Below, in pieces: positions 21,652 to 33,800 of a DNA stretch of 64,000 bases. Both the position numbers and the translations under genes were made by a program. The number at the start of each line of letters is the position of its first letter. The first letter of the stretch is position 1. This stretch comes from Macrostomum hystrix (taxonomy: Eukaryota; Platyhelminthes; Macrostomidae). Under the pieces are notes generated by a model, which did no database searches, was not told the origin of the DNA, and saw only the letters and a list, made by a program, of their open reading frames with translations. The stretch lies in assembly GCA_950097015.1 (NCBI GenBank), contig CATNEN010000031.1, positions 310,001 through 374,000 on the forward strand, read 5' to 3'.

Positions 21652-22642
21652 GCTCTGAGTAGCTCAATGGGAACTTTGAGTAGCTCTATGGGAACTGTGA
21701 GTAGCTCAATGGGAACTGTGAGTAGCTCAATGGGAACTGTGAGTAGCTCAATGGGAACTTTGAGTAGCTCAATGGGAACTTTGAGTAGCTCAATGGGAAC
21801 TTTGAGTAGCTCAATGGGAACTTTGAGTAGCTCAATGGGAACTGTGAGTAGCTCAATGGGAACTTTGAGTAGCTCAATGGGAACTGTGAGTAGCTCAATG
21901 GGAACTTTGAGTAGCTCAATGGGAACTGTGAGTAGCTCAATGGGAACTTTGAGTAGCTCAATGGGAACTTTGAGTAGCTCAATGGGAACTGTGAGTAGCT
22001 CAATGGGAACTGTGAGTAGCTCAATGGGAACTGTGAGTAGCTCAATGGGAACTGTGAGTAGCTCAATGGGAACTGTGAGTAGCTCAATGGGAACTTTGAG
22101 TAGCTCAATGGGAACTTTGAGTAGCTCAATGGGAACTGTGAGTAGCTCTATGGGAACTGTGAGTAGCTCAATGGGAACTTTGAGTAGCTCAATGGGAACT
22201 GTGAGTAGCTCAATGGGAACTTTGAGTAGCTCAATGGGAACTGTGAGTAGCTCAATGGGAACTTTGAGTAGCTCAGTGAGAACTGTGATTAGCTCAGTAG
22301 GAACTGTGAGTAGCTCAGTAGGAACTGTGATTAGCTCAGTAGGAACTGTGATTAGCTCAGTAGGAACTGTGATTAGCTCATTAGGAACTGTGAGTAGCTC
22401 AGTAGGAACTGTGAGTAGCTCAATGGGAACTGTGAGTAGCTCAATGGGAACTTTGAGTAGCTCAGTGAGAACTGTGATTAGCTCAGTAGGAACTGTGAGT
22501 AGCTCAGTAGGAACTGTGATTAGCTCAGTAGGAACTGTGATTAGCTCATTAGGAACTGTGATTAGCTCAGTAGGAACTGTGAGTAGCTCAGTAGGAACTG
22601 TGAGTAGCTCAATGGGAACTGTGAGTAGCTCAGTAGTCAATA
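21652..22642. repeat. 21-bp minisatellite, about 47 copies
   Basis: The unit is AGTAGCTCAATGGGAACTTTG or ...ACTGTG (21 bp). From about 22270 a GCTCAGTAGGAACTGTGATT variant dominates and is itself duplicated as a block (about 22270-22430 and 22460-22620). The 7-codon period keeps frames open on both strands (SSMGT on plus, LLTVPIE on minus). These are not genes. Confidence 0.95.
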
Positions 22643-22858
22643 AGCTGCGTAGCACAGAATTGTAACATTGAATAGCTCAGTGGATTTAAGTACCATAGAA
22701 GGTCACGTCATTTGCTCGTTCTCCGACATATTGTATTTCATATTAGATCTTATTAGTGGCATGGAGACTCGAAACTCAGGGATTTAAAATGATATTGTGG
22801 AATATTATCTAGATTTTTACAGTTCGGAACTGCGGCACTGATGCTGCTGCTGTTGCTG

Positions 22859-23560
22859 CTAATCCAACCGCAACCGTTGACGTCTTTGACGCCTGAAATC
22901 AACGGAAGCTGACGGCAATGAAGATCTTCGATGCTTTGTCAGCAGGGTCGCTGGTGTCTGCGTCGGCGCTCCCGTATGATCTGGGAGTGCCTCTAGGCCG
23001 TTGTCAGTCGGCGGCGGCTCCCAGCAGCCGCACCTGTTGATGCGGCACCAGAGCGCCGCGCCCCAGACTGAGCCACCTACAATGGCCGCTGTGCCGACAG
23101 CGAGCAGCCAGGCGCCAGCCAGGCCCAGCCGAGCCACCACCGCGGCGGTTCTCGACGCGTCTGGCAGGTGCCGGTCGCTGTCCCTCTGGCCCAACAGAGC
23201 CGCCCTGTACAGACAGCTGATACCGGCGATGATTAGCGCGGCGCCAAGCAGGGCGCAGGTGGCGCACTTCAGGTAGGCCCGCCGCTCCGCCCTGGGATGC
23301 CGCTCCCTGCCAGCCGAAGGAATCTCGCCGCAGGCTGCGTAGTGCGATGAGGCGTAGAGGCTGCACGTCGACGATCGGTCCAGAGCGGACGTCGACGAGA
23401 TGCGCCGACCCAGTAGACCGCCGGACTCGGCCGCGGCACTAGGCGAGGCGGCCGGGCTGTATGCGGGCGCAGGCAGGTGGCGAATGATGTCGCATGTCGG
23501 AGCCTGGACGGAGCGCATTTCGATGGAGCAGCCCTGGGGAAACGCTGATCTGTGAAGCAT
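22859..23560 (-). CDS. Predicted two-pass membrane protein, family unknown
   Basis: A single frame of 233 residues starting at ATG 23560. A serine/alanine-rich N-terminal half is followed by two hydrophobic segments. The first is at about residues 100-122 (CALLGAALIIAGISCLY) and the second at about 144-170 (LGLAGAWLLAVGTAAIVGG). A polar loop of about 22 residues separates them. The C-terminal tail is proline- and arginine-rich, ending FRRQRRQRLRLD. Codon use is GC-rich like the real genes here and no repeat is involved, so it is probably coding. A splice acceptor-like TTTCCCCAG lies inside the first codons, so the true start could be Met about 15. I do not recognise the family. The hairpin layout would suit a small membrane adaptor, but no function is claimed. 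Confidence 0.6.
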   Translation of the reverse strand: MLHRSAFPQGCSIEMRSVQAPTCDIIRHLPAPAYSPAASPSAAAESGGLLGRRISSTSALDRSSTCSLYASSHYAACGEIPSAGRERHPRAERRAYLKCATCALLGAALIIAGISCLYRAALLGQRDSDRHLPDASRTAAVVARLGLAGAWLLAVGTAAIVGGSVWGAALWCRINRCGCWEPPPTDNGLEALPDHTGAPTQTPATLLTKHRRSSLPSASVDFRRQRRQRLRLD

Positions 23561-23603
23561 CTACAAGCGAGAGGACGCTGGGTCCACTTCAGCTCATCAT
23601 ATA

Positions 23604-23942
23604 GTGATGGAGGGCGACGATGCGGTGGACTTGATCGATCGGCTCCACTCAGGACTGCGTGCGTCACTAGGCACACAAGGCTCACTTCTAGCCAAGCACA
23701 TGAGACCTCGAGTTGAATCGCTAAGTGCTCGAGTCGAACGCATTAGTCTAATTTGTACTTCAATCGAGGATCATGGTAGAGAAGTTCTTCAGATCAGATG
23801 GGAAGAAAGGAAAATTGTAGATCGCGTACCTAAATCTTTAATGACTAGTGCATTGCAAGCATTCCACCAGGTCAGAGGTTTTATAACCAACTATCCATCA
23901 GTAGCCAGATTACCCCAATTAGTGCCTACAGTTATCTACTGA
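23604..23942 (+). CDS. Small helical protein, 112 residues, unrecognised
   Basis: An ATG-initiated frame running away from the membrane-protein gene, whose ATG is only 43 bp off on the other strand. The product is helix-rich with heptad-like hydrophobics (SLSARVERISLICTSIE, ALQAFHQVRGFI), of a size and style like small adaptor subunits. It is not repeat-derived. No family is recognised, and the chance of a spurious frame is considerable. It would imply a bidirectional promoter at about 23560-23604. Confidence 0.35.
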   Translation: MMEGDDAVDLIDRLHSGLRASLGTQGSLLAKHMRPRVESLSARVERISLICTSIEDHGREVLQIRWEERKIVDRVPKSLMTSALQAFHQVRGFITNYPSVARLPQLVPTVIY

Positions 23943-24475
23943 CCCATGCGTCTCACTGAACACTGTGTGAATAGGGTTCGGCCATAGACGAAGATGCATA
24001 GGAGTGGTAGGGTAGCTCCCACTTTGCTCCTTAGCAGTAGAAAGATCACGCTATATTTCCCCCTGTGAAAAGATTACGGGGGTATTTTAAAATGCCCACT
24101 GCCTACTTCACGATTTACTGGCTGGCAAGTTGGCTTCCGATGGGCTTCCAAGGACTTAGATAGGCGTTTCAATTCATCTCCAAGTGCACCGCGGTCTCTG
24201 CTGGTCTCGCATCACATTCACCTGGTCGTTCCTGACCTCAACTCCGATTCCGGTAAGTCAAACGCATTTTTTTGCGAACAAACAATGCTCCTAGAGCTAA
24301 TGTTAGATTCGGGGCGTTGGTCTCTGAGTTGATTCCACACAATGATCCAGGCCGATACCTGCGGTGTCATTATGTGTGAATTTGGTCACTCAGGAATCAC
24401 TGCATTTTGAATTTCAAGGTTTACAAATTCAAACCAATCCTTTAATTAGTTCCCACGTATACCTATTTGTTTATC
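23943..24475. other. Unique intergenic DNA
   Basis: No gene or repeat is recognised. A candidate donor (CCGGTAAGTC) lies near 24250, so a transcribed exon is possible but unsupported. Confidence 0.3.
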
Positions 24476-24477
24476 AG

Positions 24478-25690
24478 ATTGAGTTTATCAGTTTAAATTG
24501 AGTTTATCAGTTTAAATTGAGTTGATCAGATTCTGAATTGAGTTTATCAGATTCTGAATTGAGTTTTTCAGATTCTGAATTGAGTTGATCAGATTCTGAA
24601 TTGAGTTGATCAGATTCTGAATTGAGTTTATCAGATTCTGAATTGAGTTTATCAGATTCTGAATTGAGTTTATCAGATTCTGAATTGAGTTGATCAGATT
24701 CTGAATTGAGTTCATCAGATTCTGAATTGAGTTGATCAGATTCTGAATTGAGTTTATCAGATTCTGAATTGAGTTTATCAGATTCTGAATTGAGTTTATC
24801 AGATTCTGAATTGAGTTGATCAGATTCTGAATTGAGTTTATCAGATTCTGAATTGAGTTTATCAGATTCTGAATTGAGTTTATCAGATTCTGAATTGAGT
24901 TTATCAGATTCTGAATTGAGTTTATCAGATTCTGAATTGAGTTGATCAGATTCTGAATTGAGTTTATCAGATTCTGAATTGAGTTGATCAGATTCTGAAT
25001 TGAGTTTATCAGATTCTGAATTGAGTTTATCAGATTCTGAATTGAGTTTATCAGATTCTGAATTGAGTTGATCAGATTCTGAATTGAGTTTATCAGATTC
25101 TGAATTAAGTTTATCAGATTCTGAATTGAGTTTATCAGATTCTGAATTGAGTTGATCAGATTCTGAATTGAGTTTTTCAGATTCTGAATTGAGTTTATCA
25201 GATTCTGAATTGAGTTTATCAGATTCTGAATTGAGTTTTTCAGATTCTGAATTAGGTTTATCAGATTCTGAATTGAGTTTATCAGATTCTGAATTAAGTT
25301 TATCAGATTCTGAATTGAGTTGATCAGATTCTGAATTGAGTTGATCAGATTCTGAATTGAGTTGATCAGATTCTGAATTGAGTTTATCAGATTCTGAATT
25401 GAGTTTTTCAGATTCTGAATTGAGTTTATCAGATTCTGAATTGAGTTGATCAGATTCTGAATTGAGTTTATCAGATTCTGAATTGAGTTGATCAGATTCT
25501 GAATTGAGTTGATCAGATTCTGAATTGAGCTTATCAGATTCTGAATTGAGTTTTTCAGATTCTGAATTGAGTTTATCAGATTCTGAATTGAGTTTATCAG
25601 ATTCTGAATTGAGTTTATCAGATTTAGAATTGAGTTTATCAGATTCTGAATTGAGTTTATCAGATTTAGAATTCAGTTTATCAGTTTATG
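24478..25690. repeat. 21-bp minisatellite, about 57 copies
   Basis: The unit is GATTCTGAATTGAGTTTATCA (21 bp) with TTGATCA and TTTTTCA variants in a mixed order. It covers 1.2 kb with very low divergence, implying recent homogenisation. Confidence 0.96.
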
Positions 25691-25739
25691 TTGGAATGCC
25701 AAGGATATGGAAGACAAATTCTGCTTATAGATATCCACC

Positions 25740-25930
25740 TGTAAAATAGAGATCTATCTGTTAGACAGGAAATTCACTATTTGACAGGATAATCCGCATG
25801 TAAGACACGATAATCCATCTCTTTAACACGTTAATCCAGCTGTTAGACACAATAATCCACCTGTTAAACAGAATAGTCCACCCGTAGGACACGATAATCC
25901 CTCTGTCATATACGATAATCAATCAATAGA
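25740..25930. repeat. Degenerate repeat of about 28-30 bp
   Basis: Diverged units contain AATCCACCTGTTAGACA and CGATAATCC. About six decayed copies lie right after the 21-bp array. Confidence 0.6.
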
Positions 25931-28433
25931 TAGTTTATAAAGATTTATAGGTTGCAGTTGCTGCACTAACAATTAATTCAAAGAATAGTGGAGCTGTTGC
26001 TTTGCGTTTATAGGGCTTCTACTTATTCTCTTTCGTGGAATGTGCTCTGGTGGCATTCTTCACTGTATATTCTTAGTTCACTTTGTAAAATGTTGCTTAA
26101 AAGAAATACAGTTTTCTGAGCCAACTTTCTAGCAAACAATTTTTCTTCTTCAAAGTTTCTGATCTGTTGCATAGAAATACTAGTCCTGGGTCTACTGATT
26201 CGCGAAACACGATTAAAAAAGAGAAAGTAGAAAAAATAAGCATTTTGACTATCGAAACGCATGTGCTCAATGAATAGACAAATAGGAATACGTGGGACAT
26301 ATCGGATAGTTTAAAACACGGAAACAATGGTTCTTCTCTCATGCTTTCACGCCATGCTCAAATAGATGCATTAGTAAACTGCAGAATTTTTTATAAGACA
26401 AGCCGAATAAAATTAAATTAGCAATTTTCCTGGCGCAGCTGTAAATTGAGGGTCGATCAAAGCGCTTTTAGTCAGAAACTAAGAACAGTTTTTCGCTTGC
26501 ACGGGGCTTCGTGGCCCAGCTCAACGCAGCCAGTCGTCAGTGCTCACTGTTCCAGTACATCAACGTGTGCCACCTCATTGATGGACTAGCTAACGATGGG
26601 ATCAGCTTACCATCGCATGGCTGTGACGCATATGCCAATCCGACCGTCAGGTTCATGTCCAACAGCAGGCTGCTCACGAGTGCTGCAGGCTCCAAGCCTG
26701 GAAGATGAGCGAAGACGTTGAGTCCAGCCGGAACAACTTGGTGTGCGGCCAGACACAGCAGTGGAAGTCTGAGGCTGTGGAATTCAGGTTCTATCTATCT
26801 ATCTATTCAGGTTTGAGGCAGAATCGACAGGCCGGTAAAAGTCTGTGTTAGAGAGTTGCCTGAAAGCTTCAATAATGTACGCAGCCCTATATCAATAACG
26901 ACCATGCTGTTATATATCAATAACAGCATTTTTCCGCTGGTTTGATGACAATGCTGCGGCTGTTTTTGGAGATTCTGCAGCGCTTGTTTATCGGCTGGTT
27001 GCAGGTTGGTTCTATTGAAGGATAGCGGCTGTGGAAGGCGGAGATTGCTGGCAATGGGTTCAGCTTTTGCACGTGGGGATCTCTGGTATTCTATGGCAAA
27101 TCCATATTGGTTCAAAAAATGGAAAAAATGCAATTTAATCAACATACAATAATTAACAATGATAGTCGACATGGTTAGATGACGAAATTTTGTGAGATTC
27201 CAATATTGCTGCTTTTTGCCACCAGACACCCCGAATATCTCCACGATGCCGATGTTTTGTGATTCTGGAAGTTGTTTAATCGGATTTCAGCCCGAGTTCA
27301 GCATTTTCACAGCGATTGGTTGAATATTTTTAAAGGTACAGGAAAAAGAAAAATGTGGGTATTTGAAGCGCACCCGTGGTATTTCTATTGTTAATAGCTC
27401 GCACTAAAGGATCCACCATCCTCTGATTATAATCCAAGAATTCAGTCCCCAAACCTGACTGTCCAGTTGTTCAACGATACTGCTGAATCCAGATTGTCCA
27501 AAGTGTAGTTTGGGTGCGTTTGGATGAAGGCTATGAAAGAGTAAGGCTGCATGCCATTTTCCTGACAGCACATTTATTATTATTTAATAAGGCCGCGCCT
27601 ACAAATGCAAATAATGTCAGTCCGAGTGACCGATTTTCCTCGCTGATTGATTGTGTCGCATTGCATTCTATTAATACCTTTGATACCTTGGCTAGCCAAG
27701 ACAACCAGAGCAGTCTATAACACGGAGATTAGCCTATTTCTATATTAGCTACTCCATAAAGACAATAAAACAGGTGAGGATGTGTTTGCCGACTGCCGAT
27801 TGGAATGTGACACAGAGAATATTCATTGCAATGGCATTGGAAGCGTTGGCGTAGGCGTGCTCATTATATTTCTGGCACCTCAAAGAACAGAAAAACAGTT
27901 AGGGCACTGAAAAGATTGCACAGATTAAGCGACTTTTACTTTAATAAATAAATAAAATATCACACTAACCGCTAAACCATTAAAATGTTAAATAAATTAA
28001 ACATGCAAATCAATCAAAATCTAAAATACCTTTACTGTAACAGAGTAGAGAAACAAAAAGTAACACAAAAATCTTCCTTTTATCAATGCTTACCAGGTAG
28101 AATGTTGGCCGTATTGTGCGAAAGTATAGACAATTTGTAATATAAAATAAAACTGAACTTTTCCTGCACCTCTTCAGTCTGCTTGTGGCTTGTGAGATTG
28201 TAGAAGAGTCTTCCAGGCCAGATCCTGGAAGCGGAGACCGGCGTCACGGAGTGGTGACACAATGACAGGCGGGAAGGACTAGAGAGAGAATGTGACGGAG
28301 AGATGCAAAAGTCCTATGGTCCATTTATGGTAGATTTGTAAAATTACGTAAAATCTGCAAATATCTAGGAGACAGAGTGCCTAGCTGCCCTCACTTCAGG
28401 ACAGGGCAAATCCCTGACTGCACAGCAGAGGCC
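25931..28433. other. Intergenic region without a convincing gene
   Basis: Mostly AT-rich. A short GC-richer stretch at 26500-26710 and a 145-codon minus frame at 26807-27244 were examined, but neither shows a domain or matching splice pattern. Some of this may be the 3' untranslated region of the CRAL-TRIO gene, which ends at 28434. Confidence 0.35.
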
Positions 28434-29469
28434 TCAGTCGCCCGAGTCACCTTCGAAATTGGTGATGCACTGCAGGCTGTTCTGGCTGAACCAGTCGGCC
28501 CATTGCGCAGACATCAGCTGATGATAGAAGGGCGTCAACGGCAGCTGTACAGCCAGGCAGCCGTGAAACGGTGGCTCCGACGGCAGCAGGGCGGCCGGCA
28601 CACTGGCATGGAGGGCGGCAACATCGTCGCCGTGATTGTGCACCCGGTCAGCCAGCTTGTTGGGCAGCAAGGCGGAGGCCACGCGGCAGGTGGTGTTAAA
28701 GAACCGGCCGCCTCGAACTACGTTGAGCGCGCAGACTCGCACTGGCAGGGCTTTGTGTACGACGGCGCGGAAGCGGCGAAAGTAGCGCATATCCAAGCGG
28801 CGGATGTGACGCAGGGCCAGGCCGGACATGTCCAGGACCACAGACACTCCGCACACCTTGGTAAGTGCGGAGATTTTTCATATCAAAGCATTGGGTTCTG
28901 GATTTTGATAGTTTCTACATTTCCTGGGCAAATCTGTAGTTTTTTCACTCCCATTTCTCCCTCACCTGCGTGTCCTCCTCCTCCAGGAGGGCCTCCATAA
29001 CAACGCAGGTAGCCCGCACCAGCTCGGTGCTGGAGTATTTGGCGCAGTCCCATTGTCCCAGTCGGTAAAGAACAATACGTCTGCCTTCAGCGTCGCGATG
29101 CGGCAGCACCACCAGCACGCCATCCTCCAGCACCAGCCGCACGCCTGCCGGCCCGTAATCATTGAAGACGTCAGGAAATTTGCGTCGAACGCGCAGGTAG
29201 GACCGAATGCGTTGAAGGGCGCCATCGACGTGGAATTTTCGATGACGCAAGAATTTTAGTAGGAAAGCGTCATCAGTGCGGCAACGCATCGATGTGTCAG
29301 CCAACACTGCAGCGCGCAGAGCTGCTAGAGTGGCCACTCGGGTCTCAGGCGTCTCACCTAGCTCCTCTTCGGCACGACGACGAGCTGCATCTGACAGGCT
29401 GCATGAATACTGCTGCTGCTGTTGCCGAGCGCCAGGCGCCGATAGCTGAGTGGCTGTGGCTGTTTCAGA
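28434..29469 (-). CDS. CRAL-TRIO domain lipid-transfer protein, alpha-tocopherol transfer protein-like
   Basis: Two exons on the minus strand, 29469-28966 and 28856-28434, join in phase 0 (308 codons including the stop). CRAL-TRIO proteins shuttle lipophilic ligands such as tocopherol, retinaldehyde or phosphoinositides between membranes. The CRAL-TRIO N-terminal helices are seen around DDAFLLKFLRHRKFHVDGAL, and the lipid-binding sheet around GVSVVLDMSGLALRHIRRL. The segment ALPVRVCALNVVRGGRFFN corresponds to the PLKV..IHLINEP region of TTPA, and RVHNHGDDVAALHASVPAALLP to the gate helix. The frame continues to an ATG at 29502, but the TTTTTTGCAG in between is a strong acceptor. An upstream 5' exon or trans-spliced leader is therefore likely, and the N-terminus is unresolved. 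A CAG-rich run encodes QQQQQ near the start. Confidence 0.85.
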
Positions 29470-29502
29470 CTGCAAAAAAGTGTTAAAAATCAATTGGCTC
29501 AT

Positions 29503-30873
29503 ATCAGTTAAATAATACTATTAAAAAACAAGAACATAAAAGTAAATTGCTTCGACTAAATTAAAAACATCCCATATTTCCCATTGAATAATTGCATGCA
29601 AGCATATCCTATAGTAAAATATAAGGAAGTTGATAAAGCAGCTATATTTGTGTGGTTTACCAACATGAATATAAAAGTTTATATTTTAATTTTTTTACTG
29701 TATAAGTAAAAATAAGTATAAGTAATAACTGTTACTTTTTTAGTTAGAAAGGAAACAACTAAAGGCACAACCGAACTTTTAAATTGATATTCATAAAACT
29801 TTAACTAGATTATAAGCTATCAACAAAAACTCAAGTTATATATGATAGATTAACAGATATATGATTATAAGTGAACATGTAGTATGTTGTATGTGTGTAA
29901 AAATACTTAGCAAAGCTAATAGTAACATGTAAAGTATAACATGCGTTTTATTACATATTATATTATATAAATGTATATGCTGTTGCATTCTAATAGTTTA
30001 TTTTAAATATTAAATTTTATTTACATATGACATAATGAAACATTCTGCATGGTATACATAATTAATTCTAAATTCTTAAAATTGTTTTCATCTTAAACAT
30101 CGTTAAAGAGACAATAAGTATGTCTATTTTTATGTTATATTTATTTATAAATTACATACAAAGCATACTTGTAGTGTTTTACATGCTAAATGGTTTAGTA
30201 AAGGCTCTATAGCTGGCTGACAAGGATTTTATTTTATTCATTAAAATAATGTTTCCAATCTTTGTTGTTTAAAGACACTATAAATGAATATTCAAAAACA
30301 TAGCGACTGCAAAATGAAATCATCAAATTCTTATTCATTTTTACAATACTGTAGATTATTTTATTTTTATAGCCATTTCAAAAGACGTGTGTAACGATGC
30401 AAAAAAGTTGGATAAGCATTTGATAAAATGTCGCTTAAGCAGCATTGAATTATTAATTTACCAGAAGTAAAGTGTAATATAAAATCGCTGATTATTGACT
30501 AGTTAAGTTGACTTTAGCTTAATTTACTTCCTTAAGTCCTTACTCGTTTGCTAAAATGCTCTGGCGGCTCTAGTGACAAAATTATTGGAAACATTTAATA
30601 AAACCGATAACTTTAAAAACTTTTAGCGATTGCAATACACTATTATAACAAACAAGAAAACGTTTACACTTTGTTTTCGTAAGTTGAATATAATTTAGCA
30701 AAAAAAATGTTTTGTTATCTAGAATATCTTATTTTTGTGTACAGGATTGTCATTTAAATCTAAATACTTTCGCGTTATTGACTATAGAATGATTTCAAAT
30801 TTCTCGTACTCGTAAAAAAGCTCACAAAACTCTATACATTTTTACAAAGCGACCAATTCAAAAGAAGAATGAT
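29503..30873. other. AT-rich intergenic region between divergent genes
   Basis: Over 1.3 kb of very AT-rich, non-repetitive sequence between the minus-strand CRAL-TRIO gene and the plus-strand CARD-TPR-Rab gene. It should hold both promoters. An unseen first exon of the CRAL-TRIO gene may also lie here. No TATA box can be singled out in this composition. Confidence 0.4.
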
Positions 30874-33800
30874 ATGGCTTTCGAAAGCCAAACGTCTTAT
30901 AATACCAATCTGAGGCGAATTGGTGGCATGGATGATTCGAAAATTTCAAGGTAGTTGAAAATAGTTTATGTACTATCTAATAGTAATATATGTACAGTAA
31001 TATGAAATTATAGATTTGAGCTAAATTATCAATATTCAAGTAAAAATATATTTTTTATGAAAACAAAGCAGACACTAAAAAAGAGACATCCTTCATTGCC
31101 ATCATTTTTGTTATTTTACATTGATTAGAAAACGCCGAATTGTTTTTTTCACTTGAGGGATATTTGGCACTGTCAACCAGTGAAAAAGTTGCTTGTCTAC
31201 TCGTACTTCCAGGGTGACTTTTACACGTCCGAGCCACCTGCATAGCATTGAGGACGCAAATGCACTCCGGCTGCGAATTAACCGCGTTAGCCTCGTTCAG
31301 CAGCTGAACGTCGATCCGGTCATTGAGTATCTGAAGAAGGAGAAAATACTTAACGATGCCGATTTAAAACTGATTAAACGAGGGAGCTCAAAGGCTGATC
31401 AAACAAGAGTATTGCTTGATATCTTACCAACAAAAGATCAGCATACACAATGGTATATGAAGTTTCGGTGAGTGCATGCAAGCGCGTAACGAGTGCGTAA
31501 TAGTAAAAAAGCTGAATACAATGATAATTGTGGCAACGTCTGAATTAAAACTTTGATTTTCGAACAATTTCAGCGAGGCTCTACAGCTGACGGGTGAGCT
31601 TGACTCAGCCACACAACGGATGCACGCAATGCTCGTGGCATTCTTGGATAACACAATCGTTCAGCGACCACTTCAGATGCCAACAGCCGCTTCAAAGCAG
31701 CGGCAGAAGCAGCACCTGGCAAGCGGTAAGCGTCAGCTGGTGCAGGTTCTGCCCGGAATTCCGGCATCGGATGAATCGTCAGCTGACACTGTGGAGTCGG
31801 CTTCGCACAAAGTCCTGTGGAAGGAGCTGAAGGTGGCGTCTAATTTGTCACCGGTTTCAACTGATCTGCCGGCGGCGTGTCGAGACCGGCTGGCCGAGCT
31901 GCCATCCGAGCTGGTTGCGGCGTACAGGCAAGCAGCTGGACAAATTGGGCTTTTTAACTACTGATACTGGCGGGAGTTTGAATTTTAGCCCTGTCATTCG
32001 AGCTTAGGTCAGTTCAAGGGAAGGTGTGGTTAACGGGAGGGATGTGTGGCGGCCCGCCCCAGTCCATGGACTAAACCCAGCCTTTGGAAGACAATCAAGC
32101 TCGACAAGGCTGTCAGACATCAATTTCCAAAGTCGTTAACCCACTGACGCCATGCAGGGCATGGCACACAGACAAGGCCAACTCCATGCTGCGCCGGGAA
32201 CAGGAAGTCCTGAAGCGAGTTCGAGCTGCAGATCAATTTCTCGCCCGCCTGACATCGTCGGGCAGCTCGGCTTCTGGCAAGTCGACGACCTGTCCGCAGC
32301 TCTTATGCCTTCACTCGCCGGTGAAGCGGCTGCTGAAGGACGCGCGCCACTCGCACATGGCCAACAAGCATTTCCACCTGCTGTCCAGCCGCTACCTGGT
32401 CTCACTGGCGCCGGCCCTCGCCACGTCCTACATCGTCCTGGTTGGCCGGTTCTCCGGCTGGTCCCCGTTCGCCGCTCGCAAGCTGGCCAGGCACGGCTTT
32501 CGCCTATTCGACTTCCTCGAAGGCCTGTGCGAATTTAGACTATGCGAGCTGGTGGCAGCCGCGCTCGCTGAATTCGCAGCCAGAGGCGCCGGACTCGCCG
32601 CTCTGGTGCCCGGCTTCAAGGCCAGCGTCCGTCTGATGGAGGCGCGGCTCAACAATGCCCAACTGGCGCTGGCTGATGCCGCCAGACTGGCTGCTAGCGA
32701 AGCCGCCGGACGAATCACTCGACTGTCCTTCGGCCGGGAGCTGCTGAACCAGTCGGAGCTGATGGCGCTGACTGGCCGGCTGCTGCTGGAGCAGGGCAGC
32801 CTCCTGCCGGCGCAGACCTGCTTTGCCACGGCTGTCAATGCAAGTGCTGACAATTTCATGGGCTGAATCGGTGGTTCTGAGTTCGGTTCGTTAAAAAAGA
32901 CTTACGAATCATTTCATTACAATGGACCCAATTACAGAAGGTGGATCTGACAGATATGAACACGGTGTTCAAAGTGCTGTACTATTCTCTAGACGTGTAC
33001 CTGGTGAGATACGAAGAGATCAAAGCGGAAAAGCTGGCAGTTGCCTGCGTTCAGCACGCTATGTAAGCCTTCTTTTGTATTCTGTGATTCCGATATAAAT
33101 CATTTGGTTGCCATGGCTACAACGAAACGACCATTTACGTCCTTTTCAGCAAGTTTTTCAAGCCCCACTCGCCGCAGTACGTTAAGGCTCTGCTGAACTA
33201 CGTGAAATTCTCAAACACCTTCAAAAGGGACGCATTCGGCGTGGAAGTGGCCACGGTAATATGCTCCACAAAGGCTCTTGAATTATCGACAAAATGATCC
33301 CAAATCCTTTCAATAAGTAGATAAACAGAATCCCTCATTCTCCCAGCATGTCGATTAATAGAATCCCTAATTCTCCCATCATGTCGATCAACAGAATCCC
33401 CAATTCTCGCAACATGTCGATCAACAGAATCCCCAATTCTACCAACATGTCGATCAACAGAATCCCCAATTCTACCAACATGTCGATCAACAGAATCCCC
33501 AATTCTACCAACATGTCGATCAACAGAATCCCCAATTCTACCAACATGTCGATCAACAGAATCCCCAATTCTACCAACATGTCGATCAACAGAATCCTCA
33601 ATTCTACCAACATTTCGATCAACAGAATCCCCAATTCTACCAACATTTCGATCAACAGAATCCCCAATTCTCCCAACATTTCGATCAACAGAATCCCAAA
33701 TTCTCCCAGCAATTCAATCCCCCACCGCCACCAGAACGCCGCCCTGTTCGCCCACACGGTGATGGGCTACGAGCACCCGCTGCTGGCCGAGGCCCAGTCC

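Noticed and set aside
21588-22665. Long frames on both strands (SSMGT and LLTVPIE repeats)
   Set aside because: A 21-bp minisatellite keeps them open; no unique sequence of protein character.
24478-25690. Possible CRISPR-like array
   Set aside because: The repeat is a head-to-tail 21-bp minisatellite with no unique spacers, and the genome is eukaryotic. The same applies to the other arrays.
26807-27244. 145-codon minus frame
   Set aside because: No domain, poor composition and no splice partners; probably chance.
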